Below, piece by piece: positions 19,066 through 28,240 of a stretch of 64,000 nt of DNA. Position 1 is the first letter of the stretch; each line of letters starts with the position of its first letter. Position numbers and translations under genes: made by a program. The notes beneath the pieces were generated by a model. The model worked only from the letters and a program-made list of their open reading frames with translations, did no database searches and had not been told where the DNA came from. The stretch is taken from contig FCOD02000003.1 in the NCBI GenBank assembly GCA_001544655.2, forward strand, positions 372,001 through 436,000, read 5' to 3'. This DNA comes from Caballeronia turbans (GTDB lineage Bacteria; Pseudomonadota; Gammaproteobacteria; Burkholderiales; Burkholderiaceae).

Positions 19066-20306
19066 GCCAGACCGTGATCGGCGATCAGTCGTTCCACCTG
19101 AGCGATGACCTGCTCGGGTGAGATCGCCGAACTGCATTGAAAGCGCCCGGGTTTGTCGCGGCGGCGCGGACACCACTGAAAGTCTCTGTCATCGAAGTCG
19201 CAAGTCGTGTCGTTGAAGCAACTGTTGCATGCGTGGAAATTGATCACGCGATACGGCGTGCGGAACTCGGTATGCGGATGGGTGAAGCCGCTGATCATCA
19301 CCACGGGCGTGCCCGCCGCCCACGCGAGCCAGGACAGTCCGCTGCTGAGTCCCACAAAAAAATCCGCGTGCCTGAGCAGGGCCGCCCGCTCTTCGAGCGG
19401 ACGATCGCCGGTGAAGTCCTCGCAGCCTTCCGGCATCGTGTTGAGGGCGCCATCGGCGCCGTATTCGCGATGCCGATCGATGCAAAGGACACGGTATCCC
19501 CGCGATTTCAGATGGTCGATCAGTGCCGGCCAGCCACGCGGGTTGTTCCAGTACTTGCACTGCGCCGTCGATTGCGTCGCGATGCACACGTAGCGCTGAG
19601 CGACAGGCCGCGCCGAATCCGCAACCACGATGTTCGGCCGTCGCTCTTTGCATGGCACGCCAAGCAGATACGCGGCCGCATCCTGCAGGCTGCTCATCCG
19701 CGGATCGGTTGGCTGGTGATCGCGATCGGTGTACGGCGAGAAGAAGCCGAGAAGGTACGTGGCGTAGAACGGTTCATCGAGCGAATCGGCGGATTCGGGC
19801 GACACGAAGCGCATCTCCGGGTAGCCCTTCACGAATAGCGCTTGCAGATGCGCGGGCAGCGCGACGTGAACTTCGCACTGCTCCTGCAGCCGGAAGGCTT
19901 CCACGGCAGGCATCCACGCGAGCGTGTCGCCGAGCGCCGTGCCGGACGGACGAATCAGGACGTGACGGCCGCGCGCGTCGTACGCGTGACGAAAAACGAG
20001 GCGCTCGCCGTCGAACACCTGCAGTTCGAAGCGCACGAAATATTTACGCCTGCTCGTGACGATCGAATCGGCTTCGACGGCCTCGTCGAAAACCAGGCTG
20101 AACGTGTCCAGGTCGACCATGCGGACTCGCCAGCCGTCGACCGGCACCCGCACGCGGCACCCGTAATTGAAATCATAGAGAATGCCTTCCGGTCCGACGA
20201 ATTTCGGAAGCGATGGCCGGACGAACGCGCTTTGTGTAAGGCCGCGCTGCGTGCTTGCCGATGAAGTGACGATGCTCAAGTGACGATCCGGTCTTTGACG
20301 GCGCAC
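19062..20306 (-). CDS. Autotransporter strand-loop-strand O-heptosyltransferase (TibC/Aah/BAHT family)
   Basis: Predicted cytosolic glycosyltransferase of about 414 residues that adds heptose to serines in repeat regions of autotransporter adhesins. Supporting segments are GILYDFNYGCRVRVP, LIRPSGTALGDTLAWMPAVE, GLSSGLSWLAWAAGTPVVMISGFTHP (GT9-type nucleotide-sugar site) and the cysteine-rich finger HACNSCFNDTTCDF then FQWCPRRR and FQCSS (Cys about 360, 363, 369, 379, 391), which binds iron in characterised members. No autotransporter gene lies in the window. The GTG start at 20306 is uncertain; family N-termini suggest a start anywhere up to about residue 25. It lies downstream of the MoeB-like gene. 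Confidence 0.85.
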   Translation of the reverse strand: MRRQRPDRHLSIVTSSASTQRGLTQSAFVRPSLPKFVGPEGILYDFNYGCRVRVPVDGWRVRMVDLDTFSLVFDEAVEADSIVTSRRKYFVRFELQVFDGERLVFRHAYDARGRHVLIRPSGTALGDTLAWMPAVEAFRLQEQCEVHVALPAHLQALFVKGYPEMRFVSPESADSLDEPFYATYLLGFFSPYTDRDHQPTDPRMSSLQDAAAYLLGVPCKERRPNIVVADSARPVAQRYVCIATQSTAQCKYWNNPRGWPALIDHLKSRGYRVLCIDRHREYGADGALNTMPEGCEDFTGDRPLEERAALLRHADFFVGLSSGLSWLAWAAGTPVVMISGFTHPHTEFRTPYRVINFHACNSCFNDTTCDFDDRDFQWCPRRRDKPGRFQCSSAISPEQVIAQVERLIADHGLA

Positions 20307-20382
20307 CCGCTGCCGGGCGGCCGATTGAAGGATCGAACAGCTTAAGTGGATCGACCCGAACGCCGCCTAGGACGTGACCCAA

Positions 20383-21153
20383 TTAGCGCGCCGCTTCACG
20401 AATCGCCGCGTTTGCGCAGACCGGGCAATCCGGCTGTCGCGCGATCTTCATCGTGTTCCATTCCATGCGCAGCGAGTCGAGCATCATCAGCCGGCCCGCA
20501 AGCGTCTCGCCGAAGCCGCCGATCGCGCGCAGTGCCTCGGCCGCCTGCATCGCACCGATGATGCCGACCGTCGGCGCGAACACGCCCATCGTCGAGCACG
20601 CGACTTCCTCGAACGGCTGATCCGGCGGAAACACGCACGCGTAGCAGGGCGAGTCCGGCGAGCGGAAATCGAAGGTGCTGATCTGCCCGTCGAAACGCAA
20701 CGCCGCGCCCGACACGAGCGGCACGCGATGCGCAACGCAAGCCGCGTTGATCGCGTGGCGCGTTGCGAAGTTGTCGCTGCAATCGAGCACGACCGAGCTG
20801 CCGGGCACGTTGGCATCGAGCCATGCGGCGTCCGCGCGCGTGCTCACCGCGATGACTTCGACACCGGGATTCAATGCGTTCAATGTCTCGCGAGCCGATT
20901 CCACTTTCAGCGTGCCGACCGATCGCGTCATGTGCACGATCTGGCGCTGCAGATTCGTGAGATCGACGGTATCGGCATCGACCAGCGTGATCTTTCCGAC
21001 ACCCGCCGCCGCGAGATACATCGCCGCGGGCGCGCCGAGGCCGCCTGCGCCTATGATGATCGCGTGCGCGTCGAGAAAGCGCTCCTGCGCCTCGATGCCG
21101 ATTTCATCGACGAGGATATGGCGGGAGTAGCGAAGGAGTTGATCGTCGTTCAT
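20383..21153 (-). CDS. moeB: MoeB/ThiF family adenylyltransferase
   Basis: E1-like enzyme that adenylates the C-terminus of a ubiquitin-like sulfur carrier (MoaD or ThiS). 256 residues from ATG 21153 (MNDDQLLRYSRHILVDEIG). The nucleotide site is IIIGAGGLGAPAAMYL, with DADTVDLTNLQRQIVH and the adenylation region LDCSDNFATRHAIN. Zinc is held by CYAC and CPVC. There is no rhodanese domain. No moa or thi gene is adjacent, so whether it serves molybdopterin or thiamine synthesis is open. Transcribed after ctpA, from which a terminator hairpin separates it. Confidence 0.9.
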   Translation of the reverse strand: MNDDQLLRYSRHILVDEIGIEAQERFLDAHAIIIGAGGLGAPAAMYLAAAGVGKITLVDADTVDLTNLQRQIVHMTRSVGTLKVESARETLNALNPGVEVIAVSTRADAAWLDANVPGSSVVLDCSDNFATRHAINAACVAHRVPLVSGAALRFDGQISTFDFRSPDSPCYACVFPPDQPFEEVACSTMGVFAPTVGIIGAMQAAEALRAIGGFGETLAGRLMMLDSLRMEWNTMKIARQPDCPVCANAAIREAAR

Positions 21154-21204
21154 CGCGGAAAGAATCGGCTTGCTCGAACGAAGCATTCTAAGCGCGCAAA
21201 AGAG

Positions 21205-21239
21205 AAAAGGCTTCGCAACGTCATGCTGCGAAGCCTTTT
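21205..21239 (-). terminator. Terminator after ctpA
   Basis: AAAAGGCTTCGCA (21205-21217) and TGCGAAGCCTTTT (21227-21239) form a 13-bp perfect stem with a nine-base loop, 18 bases beyond the ctpA stop. Read on the minus strand it ends in four U. Confidence 0.8.
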
Positions 21240-21256
21240 GTCGGACTACGGGAAAC

Positions 21257-22840
21257 TTACTTCGATTGCTGCGCGGTCGGCGACGAGGCCGGCTGCGCGC
21301 CCGACGCCGGCGCGGAGCCCGGCGTGGCCGGCAGCGCCGGAGGCGCCACGACCGGCGCCGATGCCGAACGCGGCGGCTTGTTCTGCGCGAGCTTGCGTTC
21401 GCTGTACGACTTCGACTCCACGACCTGCTTGCCTTCGAGCTTGTTCAGCCCTTGCTGGAGCATGAAGTCGTCCGAACTGCCGAACTCGACCGGCTTGCGC
21501 TCGCGATCCTTGCGGCGCTGCTCGGGCGTCTTCTTGTCGTTTTGCTCTTCGAGAATGCGCAGTTGCTCCAGGCGATCGGCCTCGCGCTGTTCCTGCTCCT
21601 TCTTCTCGTTCGGATCCTGCGTGTTGGCGAGGTGGTTCGAGTAATCCACTTCGCGCGTGACGAGCGCGTCATCCGGATCGCCGTCCGCGTACTGATCGAC
21701 CGGAACGTCCGGGCGCACGCCCTGGTTCTGAATCGACTTGCCGCTCGGCGTGTAGTAGTAGGCAGTCGTCAGGCGCAGCGCGGAGTCGGCGGTCATCGGG
21801 CGAACCGTCTGGACGGAGCCCTTGCCGAACGTCGTCTTGCCCACGATGAGCGCGCGGTGATGATCCTGCAGCGCGCCCGCGACGATTTCCGAAGCCGACG
21901 CCGAGTAGGCGTTGGTCAGCACGACCATCGGCACCTTCTTGAAGATCTCCGGCACGCTCTTGAGCGGATCGGAATCGAAGGAGGGCAGGCGGTAGTTGTC
22001 GTAGGTGTCGCGGAAGGTCTGCTTCGCGTCCGCGATTTGTCCATTGGTCGACACGACCACGGCGTTGTCCGGCAGGAATGCGCCCGCGACGCCGACCGCG
22101 CTTTGCAACAGGCCGCCGCCGTTGTTGCGCAGGTCGAGCACGAGCCCCTTCAGATTCGGCTGCTGACGCGCCAGATCCTGCAGCTTCGCGGCGAGATCCG
22201 GCACCGTGCGCTCCTGGAAGCTCGTGATGCGGATATAGCCATAGCCCGGTTCCGGCACTTTCATCTTCACCGACTGCACGCGGATCACGGCGCGCGTCAC
22301 GGTGAGCGGGAAGGTGCGGTCGTCGCTCTTGCGGAAGATCGTGAGCGTGACCTTCGTGCCCGGTTCGCCGCGCATCTGCTTCACGGCTTTATCCAGCGTC
22401 ATGCCGCGCACCGGCTTGTCGTTGATGCGCGTGATGAGGTCGCCCGGACGAATGCCGGCGCGGAACGCGGGCGTGTCCTCGATCGGCGAGATCACCTTGA
22501 TGAGCCCGTCTTCCGAAGAAATCTCGATGCCGAGGCCCGCGAAGCGGCCCTTGGTCTGCTCCTGCAGTTCTTCGTAATCGGTCTTGTCGAGATACGACGA
22601 GTGCGGGTCGAGGCTCGACACCATGCCCTTGATGGCGGCGGTGAGGAGCTTCTTATCGTCGACAGGTTCGACGTACTCGTGCTTGATTTGCCCGAAAACT
22701 TCGGCGAACAGCCGCAATTGTTCGAGCGGCAGCGGCGAGGAGGCGGATTGCTGTGCGGATGCGGAAATCTGCAATGTTGCGAGTGCGCCGGCAGCAACGC
22801 CTGCGGCGATCAGGCCGAAATTTTTCAGGTTCTTTCGCAT
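21257..22840 (-). CDS. ctpA: S41-family carboxy-terminal processing protease (CtpA)
   Basis: Periplasmic serine protease of 527 residues. A signal peptide or anchor covers about 1-30. The PDZ domain is at about 90-175 (IEISSEDGLIKVISPIEDTP, AFRAGIRPGDLITRIND), and the S41 domain has GYIRITSFQ, LDLRNNGGGLLQSA, the serine region NAYSASASEIVAGAL (SASASE at about 313-318) and the lysine region VGKTTFGKGSVQT. The C-terminal 60 residues are Pro/Ala-rich. Family members trim periplasmic and outer-membrane proteins; the substrate here is not predictable. It reads away from gpmA, 266 bases downstream of that gene. Confidence 0.93.
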   Translation of the reverse strand: MRKNLKNFGLIAAGVAAGALATLQISASAQQSASSPLPLEQLRLFAEVFGQIKHEYVEPVDDKKLLTAAIKGMVSSLDPHSSYLDKTDYEELQEQTKGRFAGLGIEISSEDGLIKVISPIEDTPAFRAGIRPGDLITRINDKPVRGMTLDKAVKQMRGEPGTKVTLTIFRKSDDRTFPLTVTRAVIRVQSVKMKVPEPGYGYIRITSFQERTVPDLAAKLQDLARQQPNLKGLVLDLRNNGGGLLQSAVGVAGAFLPDNAVVVSTNGQIADAKQTFRDTYDNYRLPSFDSDPLKSVPEIFKKVPMVVLTNAYSASASEIVAGALQDHHRALIVGKTTFGKGSVQTVRPMTADSALRLTTAYYYTPSGKSIQNQGVRPDVPVDQYADGDPDDALVTREVDYSNHLANTQDPNEKKEQEQREADRLEQLRILEEQNDKKTPEQRRKDRERKPVEFGSSDDFMLQQGLNKLEGKQVVESKSYSERKLAQNKPPRSASAPVVAPPALPATPGSAPASGAQPASSPTAQQSK

Positions 22841-23028
22841 AGGGGGTGCGGTCGGAATCGAATGAGCAGCAACGTAGGTGACGGGCCAGTATACCCGCTC
22901 GTCTTGATCGACGACTTAAACGCAACTTAAATGCCAGAGGCTTTGACGCCTCGCAGCGTAGGGTTGCGCAAGTTTCAACGCCAATATGTCGATGCCGCCG
23001 GCACGCCGTCAGCCGCGCGTCATATGCG

Positions 23029-23056
23029 GCGAGGGCGCTTTTTACGACGCCCTCGC
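23029..23056 (-). terminator. Hairpin downstream of gpmA
   Basis: GCGAGGGCG (23029-23037) and CGCCCTCGC (23048-23056) form a 9-bp stem with a ten-base loop, 50 bases after the gpmA stop. The T-rich patch is in the loop rather than after the stem, so this is a weak or Rho-assisted terminator at best. Confidence 0.5.
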
Positions 23057-23106
23057 ATGCGAATCGCACCGCGCGACCAAGTCATCGCGCGGCCTGCGAT
23101 ACGGCC

Positions 23107-23853
23107 TCAGCCCGCCTTGCCCTGCTTGGCGACAGCGGCCTCCGCAGCCGCGATGGCTTCCGGATCGCCCAGATAGTAGTGCTTGATGGGCTTCAGGTTT
23201 TCGTCGAGCTCGTAGACGAGCGGCACGCCGTTCGGGATGTTCAGCCCGACGATGTCGTCATCGGAGATATTGTCCAGATACTTGACGAGCGCGCGGATCG
23301 AGTTGCCGTGCGCCGAAATGACGACCTGCTTGCCCGACTTGATGGCCGGCGCGATCGACTCGTTCCAGATGGGCAGCACGCGTGCGACCGTGTCCTTCAG
23401 ACACTCGGTGAGCGGCAACTGCTCGCGCGGCACCTTGGCGTAGCGCGGATCGTTGTACGACGCGCGCTCGTCGCCCGGTTCAAGCGCGGGCGGCGGCGTG
23501 TCGTAGCTGCGGCGCCATACGAGCACCTGATCGTCGCCGTACTTCTTGGCCGTCTCGGCTTTGTTCAGACCCGCGAGCGCGCCGTAGTGCCGCTCGTTCA
23601 GACGCCACGAATGCACGACCGGGATGTACATCTGGTCCATCTCGTCCTGCACGTGCCACAGCGTGCGGATCGCGCGCTTGAGCACCGAGGTATAGGCGAT
23701 ATCGAACGTGTAGCCAGCTTCCCTCAACAGCACGCCGGCCTGACGCGCCTCCCGGTTGCCCTGCTCGGTCAGGTCGACGTCGACCCAGCCGGTGAAGCGG
23801 TTTTCCTTGTTCCACGTCGATTCGCCGTGGCGGATGAGCACTAGCTTGTACAT
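23107..23853 (-). CDS. gpmA: 2,3-bisphosphoglycerate-dependent phosphoglycerate mutase
   Basis: Interconverts 3- and 2-phosphoglycerate in glycolysis and gluconeogenesis. The 248-residue protein has the phospho-histidine motif [18 protein letters not shown] (His about 9), the catalytic region [15 protein letters not shown], and [17 protein letters not shown] with the second histidine. Length and start are normal for dPGM. It is divergent from the rhodanese gene. Confidence 0.97.
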   Translation of the reverse strand: MYKLVLIRHGESTWNKENRFTGWVDVDLTEQGNREARQAGVLLREAGYTFDIAYTSVLKRAIRTLWHVQDEMDQMYIPVVHSWRLNERHYGALAGLNKAETAKKYGDDQVLVWRRSYDTPPPALEPGDERASYNDPRYAKVPREQLPLTECLKDTVARVLPIWNESIAPAIKSGKQVVISAHGNSIRALVKYLDNISDDDIVGLNIPNGVPLVYELDENLKPIKHYYLGDPEAIAAAEAAVAKQGKAG

Positions 23854-23971
23854 GATTTCGGTCGGTCAGTTGAAAAAGCGGGTGCGCCGATCGCACCCCG
23901 GCATCTTGCGCGTGCAGGCGGGGCGTCGCCATCGGCCGGACGGCGGAGGCCATCGCGGGAAACGGTTATTT

Positions 23972-23977
23972 TATAAT
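23972..23977 (+). promoter_or_regulatory. -10 element for the rhodanese-grxC operon
   Basis: TATAAT lies 59 bases upstream of the GTG at 24036. Its predicted start site (about 23984) falls after the in-frame ATG at 23976, so that ATG cannot be the translation start from this promoter. The -35 is weak. Confidence 0.5.
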
Positions 23978-24035
23978 GCCCCGATTGCCCCAATTCCCCT
24001 TTCTTCCTTTCCTACTAAATTCTGGCGGCCCTGAC

Positions 24036-24461
24036 GTGACGTTTTTCACCAATTACACGAATATCGCACTCATTGTCATCGCGCTCGTTTCCGGCGCGCT
24101 GCTCCTCTGGCCCGCCATCTCGCGGCGCGGGCGAGGCGGCATTTCCGCTGCCGAAGCCACCACGCTCATCAACCGGCGCAATGCCGTGATCGTCGATCTG
24201 CGGCCGGCTGCCGAATTCGCGAAAGGGCATCTGCCGCAGGCACGAAACGTCGAATTGACGGAGCTTCAAGCAAAAATCGGCCAGATCGCAAAGAATAAGA
24301 GCAATCCGGTCGTGCTCGTTTGCCAAACCGGTCAAGAATCGCAGCGTGCGAGCCGCGCCGTGTCCGAAGCGGGTTACGCCGAGGTCCACGTTTTGCAAGG
24401 TGGAGTCGACGCCTGGCAAAAAGCCGGCATGCCGGTGGTGAAACAAGGAGCAGTCAAGTGA
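24036..24461 (+). CDS. Membrane-anchored rhodanese-like protein
   Basis: 141 residues from GTG 24036 (MTFFTNYTNIALIVIALVSG). One N-terminal membrane helix (about 9-28) is followed by a single rhodanese domain with VIVDLRPAAEFAKGHLPQARNV and the active loop VLVCQTGQESQRA, whose cysteine is the sulfur acceptor. The final LQGGVDAWQKAGMPVV is typical of YibN-like proteins encoded before grxC and secB. The stop overlaps the grxC start in GTGA, so the two are coupled. The role in sulfur transfer is a family property; the acceptor is unknown. Confidence 0.9.
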   Translation: MTFFTNYTNIALIVIALVSGALLLWPAISRRGRGGISAAEATTLINRRNAVIVDLRPAAEFAKGHLPQARNVELTELQAKIGQIAKNKSNPVVLVCQTGQESQRASRAVSEAGYAEVHVLQGGVDAWQKAGMPVVKQGAVK

Positions 24462-24718
24462 AGAAAGTGATGATGTACAGCACGGTCGTGTGCCCGTATT
24501 GCCAGATGGCCGAACGTCTTTTAAAGTCCCGCGGGGTCGAGACAATCGAGAAGATCCTGATCGACCGTGAACCGGGCCGGCGTGAGGAAATGATGACGCG
24601 CACCGGCCGGCGCACCGTGCCGCAGGTTTATATCGGCGAAACGCATGTCGGCGGATACGACGATCTGTCCGCGCTCGATCGCAAAGGCGGTCTCGTGCCG
24701 CTGCTCGAATCCGCCTGA
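24458..24718 (+). CDS. grxC: Glutaredoxin 3
   Basis: 86-residue dithiol glutaredoxin with active site CPYC (Cys 12 and 15), the cis-proline motif TVPQVYIGETHVGGYDDL and a C-terminal LVPLLESA. It uses glutathione, made by gshAB in this window, to reduce disulfides. GTG 24458 is preceded by AAGGAG (24445-24450) and overlaps the stop of the rhodanese gene. secB follows, an order found in many proteobacteria. Confidence 0.95.
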   Translation: MKKVMMYSTVVCPYCQMAERLLKSRGVETIEKILIDREPGRREEMMTRTGRRTVPQVYIGETHVGGYDDLSALDRKGGLVPLLESA

Positions 24719-24728
24719 AGGCACACTA

Positions 24729-24757
24729 GCGGCGCGTTCAATGAATAGACGCGCCGC
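24729..24757 (+). other. Intergenic hairpin between grxC and secB
   Basis: GCGGCGCGT (24729-24737) and ACGCGCCGC (24749-24757) form a perfect 9-bp stem with an 11-base loop. It fills nearly half the 64-base gap and has no T run. It may tune read-through or mRNA stability. Confidence 0.45.
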
Positions 24758-24782
24758 ATACCGAATTACCTAGGGAATTACT

Positions 24783-25253
24783 ATGTCCGACGAGAACAAT
24801 CAGCCGTTTTTCAATATCCAGCGCATCTATCTGAAGGACATGTCGCTCGAGCAGCCGAATTCGCCGGCCATCTTTCTCGAGCAGGAAATGCCGTCGGTCG
24901 AAGTCGAAGTCGACGTGAAGGCCGACCGGCTCGCCGAAAGTGTCTTCGAAGTGCTGGTCACGGGCACCGTGACGGCGAAGGTCGCGGGCAAGGTCGCGTT
25001 TCTGATCGAAGCGAAGCAGGCAGGCATCTTCGATATCCGCAACATTCCGGCCGAGCAGATCGATCCGCTCGTCGGCATCGCGTGCCCGACCATCCTGTTC
25101 CCGTACTTGCGCTCGAACATCGCCGATGCGATCACGCGCGCCGGTTTCCCGCCGATTCACCTCGCGGAAATCAACTTCCAGGCGCTGTACGAGCAACGCA
25201 TCGCCCAGCTCGCGAACGCGCAGGAAGGCGCGGCCAACGGCGCGACGCATTAA
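24783..25253 (+). CDS. secB: Protein-export chaperone SecB
   Basis: 156-residue cytosolic chaperone, active as a tetramer, that keeps precursors unfolded and delivers them to SecA. It has the characteristic [52 protein letters not shown] and [19 protein letters not shown]. It lies between grxC and gpsA, the common proteobacterial order. The last 12 residues are a short Ala/Asn-rich tail. Confidence 0.97.
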   Translation: MSDENNQPFFNIQRIYLKDMSLEQPNSPAIFLEQEMPSVEVEVDVKADRLAESVFEVLVTGTVTAKVAGKVAFLIEAKQAGIFDIRNIPAEQIDPLVGIACPTILFPYLRSNIADAITRAGFPPIHLAEINFQALYEQRIAQLANAQEGAANGATH

Positions 25254-25281
25254 CCTTGACTCTGCCGAACCGGAGCCGGGC

Positions 25282-26280
25282 ATGAAAGTAGCCGTTCTCG
25301 GCGCCGGCGCGTGGGGCACCGCACTTGCGGGCCACCTTGCGACCCGGCACGACACGAAGCTCTGGGCGCGCGACGCCGCGCTCATCGAATCCCTCTCCCG
25401 CACGCACGAAAACACGCGCTATCTCGAAGGCGTCGCGTTGCCGCACACGCTCGCATTCGAGGCGGATTTCACGGCGGCGCTCACACACGCATCGGCCGAC
25501 GAAGCGTTGTGTGTCGTCGCGACGCCTGTCGCCGGCTTGCGTGCACTGTGCCGCGCGATGCGGCAGGCCGGCGTCGTGCCGGCGCATATCGTCTGGCTTT
25601 GCAAAGGCTTCGAGGCGGATACGCAATGTCTCCCCAACGAAGTCGTCGCCGCCGAACTGCCGGCGCATCGCAGCAACGGCACGCTCTCCGGCCCGAGCTT
25701 CGCGCGCGAAGTGGGGCAGGGCTTGCCGGTCGCGCTGACGGTCGCGAGCACGTCCGCGCAACTGGGCGCGCGCACGGTCGCGGCTTTCCACCACGGCGCG
25801 ATGCGCATTTATACCGGCGATGACGTCATCGGCGTCGAAGTGGGCGGTGCCGTCAAGAACGTGCTGGCGATCGCCACGGGCATTTCGGACGGCCTCGGCC
25901 TCGGTCTGAACGCGCGCGCGGCGCTGATTACGCGCGGGCTCGCGGAGATGTCGCGGCTGGGCGTCGCGCTCGGCGGCCGCGCGGAGACCTTCAACGGTTT
26001 GACCGGCCTGGGCGATCTCATTCTCACCGCGACGGGCGATCTGTCGCGCAATCGGACGGTCGGCAAGCAACTCGCGAGCGGACGTACGCTCGACGAAATC
26101 CTCGCGGCGCTCGGCCACGTCGCGGAAGGCGTGCGATGCGCGCGCGCGGTGCTTGGACTCGCGCAATCGCGTGGCATCGAGATGCCGATCACACAGGCGG
26201 TATGCCGCGTGCTCTTCGAAAACGTGGCTCCGCGCGATGCGGTGCAGGCGTTGCTGAGCCGGGACGCGAAGGCCGAATAG
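25282..26280 (+). CDS. gpsA: Glycerol-3-phosphate dehydrogenase [NAD(P)+]
   Basis: Makes sn-glycerol-3-phosphate from dihydroxyacetone phosphate for phospholipid synthesis. 332 residues from ATG 25282. The Rossmann motif is [18 protein letters not shown]; catalytic and substrate segments are [47 protein letters not shown] and [22 protein letters not shown]. It lies 28 bases after secB. Confidence 0.97.
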   Translation: MKVAVLGAGAWGTALAGHLATRHDTKLWARDAALIESLSRTHENTRYLEGVALPHTLAFEADFTAALTHASADEALCVVATPVAGLRALCRAMRQAGVVPAHIVWLCKGFEADTQCLPNEVVAAELPAHRSNGTLSGPSFAREVGQGLPVALTVASTSAQLGARTVAAFHHGAMRIYTGDDVIGVEVGGAVKNVLAIATGISDGLGLGLNARAALITRGLAEMSRLGVALGGRAETFNGLTGLGDLILTATGDLSRNRTVGKQLASGRTLDEILAALGHVAEGVRCARAVLGLAQSRGIEMPITQAVCRVLFENVAPRDAVQALLSRDAKAE

Positions 26281-26309
26281 CATCGCGTTCATCCGCAAGG
26301 AGGTGTGCG

Positions 26310-26840
26310 ATGGTCAAACTGGAAGCGCAGGTCGTTGACATCACCACGCTCGACGTCGACGCTATCGTCAATGCGGCGAACAAATCGCTGCTCGGCGGTG
26401 GTGGCGTCGACGGCGCGATTCATCGAAAGGCGGGCAAGGGTTTGCTGCGCGAATGTGAGACGCTCGGCGGCTGTGAAACCGGCGATGCGAAAATCACCGG
26501 CGGCCACGATCTTCCCGCGAAGCACGTCATTCACGCGGTCGGTCCGCGCTGGAGCGGCGGCCACAGAAAAGAGCCTGAACTGCTCGCAAACTGCTACCGC
26601 CGCTCGCTCGAACTCGCTCAGGAAGCCGGCTGCGAGTCGCTTGCGTTTCCCGCGATCAGTTGCGGCATCTACCGCTTTCCATCGGACCAGGCCGTGCGGA
26701 TCGCGGTGCGGACCGTCATCGACACCTTGCCCTCCACGCCTGCTGTGCGACACGTCATCTTTGCGTGTTTTCAGGACGACATGCTCGCGCTCTATCAGGC
26801 CGAGCTCGATGCTCAGGCGCCGCCTTCGAAGCCCGCCTGA
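26310..26840 (+). CDS. Macrodomain protein, O-acetyl-ADP-ribose deacetylase type
   Basis: 176 residues from ATG 26310, which has AAGGAGG ten bases upstream. A single MacroD-like domain is shown by [49 protein letters not shown] and [22 protein letters not shown], which contact ADP-ribose. Related enzymes hydrolyse O-acetyl-ADP-ribose or remove mono-ADP-ribose from proteins. The 3' end overlaps the convergent trmL by 28 bases. The direct partner in this organism is unknown. Confidence 0.9.
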   Translation: MVKLEAQVVDITTLDVDAIVNAANKSLLGGGGVDGAIHRKAGKGLLRECETLGGCETGDAKITGGHDLPAKHVIHAVGPRWSGGHRKEPELLANCYRRSLELAQEAGCESLAFPAISCGIYRFPSDQAVRIAVRTVIDTLPSTPAVRHVIFACFQDDMLALYQAELDAQAPPSKPA

Positions 26841-27283
26841 CGCCACGCCTCGAACGTCACGATCGCCACCGTATTCGACAGATTCAGGCTGCGATTGCCG
26901 GGCCGCATCGGCAGGCGCACGCGCTGTTCCGTCGGAAAGCGCTCCAGCAATGCGGGCGCGAGGCCGCGCGTCTCGGCCCCGAACACGAACCAGTCGCCTG
27001 TCTTGAACGCGTGATCGAAGAACGGCGTCGAGCCGCGCGTGGTAAACGCGAACATGCGCGTGGCATCGGGTGCTTCTTTGGCAATGAAGGCATCCCAATT
27101 CGCATGCACGTTCATTTCGGCGTACTCGTGATAGTCGAGGCCGGCGCGGCGCATCTTCGCATCGTCGAGCGGGAAGCCGAGCGGCTCGATCAGATGCAGG
27201 CGCGCGCCCGTGTTCGCGCAGAGGCGGATCACGTTGCCGGTGTTCGGCGGAATTTCGGGTTCGACGAGTACGACGTTGAACAT
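26813..27283 (-). CDS. trmL: tRNA (cytidine/uridine-2'-O-)-methyltransferase TrmL
   Basis: 156-residue SPOUT methyltransferase that modifies the wobble base of some leucine tRNAs. It has [21 protein letters not shown], the TrmL-type segment [20 protein letters not shown] and the knot motif [24 protein letters not shown]. Length and start match the family. It runs in the same direction as comF upstream, 22 bases away. Confidence 0.95.
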   Translation of the reverse strand: MFNVVLVEPEIPPNTGNVIRLCANTGARLHLIEPLGFPLDDAKMRRAGLDYHEYAEMNVHANWDAFIAKEAPDATRMFAFTTRGSTPFFDHAFKTGDWFVFGAETRGLAPALLERFPTEQRVRLPMRPGNRSLNLSNTVAIVTFEAWRQAGFEGGA

Positions 27284-27305
27284 GGATTGCTGTGAATGAA
27301 GGTGG

Positions 27306-28091
27306 TTAATCTTTCGGCGTACGGAGCGCCACGAAATTGGTCACGCGGCGCGCACCGGCATGCTTGAGCGTGCGGGCGAGGGCGTCGAGCGTCGCGCCGG
27401 ATGTCATCACATCATCGACCACGCCCACGTGCCCCCCGCGCACATCGCCCGAAACGGCGAACGCGCTCGCGACATTGCGGCGGCGCGTTTCCTGATCCAG
27501 CCGCGATTGTGCCGATGTGTGCCGCACACGCGTCACGACAGACGCGTCGCTTCGCACGTTCATCATGCGCGCAAGCGGACGCGCCATCGCCCACGCCTGG
27601 TTATAGCCGCGTGCGACGAGCCGGGCATGGGACAGCGGCACGGGCACGATCAGGTCCGGCGCGGGCAGATCGCTGTCCTCGAAGACAGCAAGCAAATGCC
27701 GCGCAATTGTTTCGCCCGCTGCAAGCCGCGCACGAAACTTCAATTCGACGACGAGCGTATCGAGCGGCGCGCGATAGTCTGCGAGCGCGAGCGTGTCGTT
27801 GAACGCGGGCGGCGATTCGAGGCACGCGGCGCAGTGCGCACGCGTGTCGTCGCGTTCCCGTCGGAGTAAAGACGCGGACAGCGGCAGCGCGCATGTCGCG
27901 CAGCGCAGACGCGGCTCGTTCCAGTACTGCGCGTCGCAACCGTCGCAGAGCAGTCTTTGCGACAAATTGCCGCACAACGCGCACTGGCTCGGCAGCGCGT
28001 AGGCGGCGAACCGTTTCGCGGCCGACGCGAATTCGCGAAGGCGCGCTGCCATGGGCGTTTGAATTGGAGGACGGTTGCTGTCGGCTTTCAT
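27306..28091 (-). CDS. ComF family protein (phosphoribosyltransferase-like)
   Basis: About 261 residues. The N-terminal part has zinc-ribbon cysteines (CALCGNLSQRLLCDGC, CATCALP, CAAC); the C-terminal half is a phosphoribosyltransferase domain with the pyrophosphate loop region and GVVDDVMTSGATLDALART. ComF proteins take part in DNA uptake during competence, probably in handling internalised single strands. The start is taken at ATG 28091; an earlier ATG at 28139 would add 16 atypical residues. Together with comM at 9242 it makes natural competence genes a theme, though no uptake machinery is in the window. Confidence 0.88.
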   Translation of the reverse strand: MKADSNRPPIQTPMAARLREFASAAKRFAAYALPSQCALCGNLSQRLLCDGCDAQYWNEPRLRCATCALPLSASLLRRERDDTRAHCAACLESPPAFNDTLALADYRAPLDTLVVELKFRARLAAGETIARHLLAVFEDSDLPAPDLIVPVPLSHARLVARGYNQAWAMARPLARMMNVRSDASVVTRVRHTSAQSRLDQETRRRNVASAFAVSGDVRGGHVGVVDDVMTSGATLDALARTLKHAGARRVTNFVALRTPKD

Positions 28092-28209
28092 GACGGCGAG
28101 ATCGGGAAAATCACGGCTCGAAGCGCTAAACACGCCCATTCGTTGCGCCTCAGGAAGCGTTTATGCCTCGTATCAGCACTTCGCACGGGTTGTTTTCGAG
28201 ACGACCGAG

Positions 28210-28215
28210 TATACT
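28210..28215 (+). promoter_or_regulatory. -10 element for the BioC-like gene
   Basis: TATACT lies 26 bases upstream of ATG 28241; its predicted start near 28222 supports that ATG over the in-frame codon at 28163. Confidence 0.45.
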
Positions 28216-28240
28216 TCGCACTCTCCGCAAAAAGATCGAC

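Noticed and set aside
23976-24035. Earlier start for the rhodanese-like protein
   Set aside because: The TATAAT at 23972-23977 overlaps this ATG, so the transcript would begin after it; GTG 24036 also gives the usual N-terminus.
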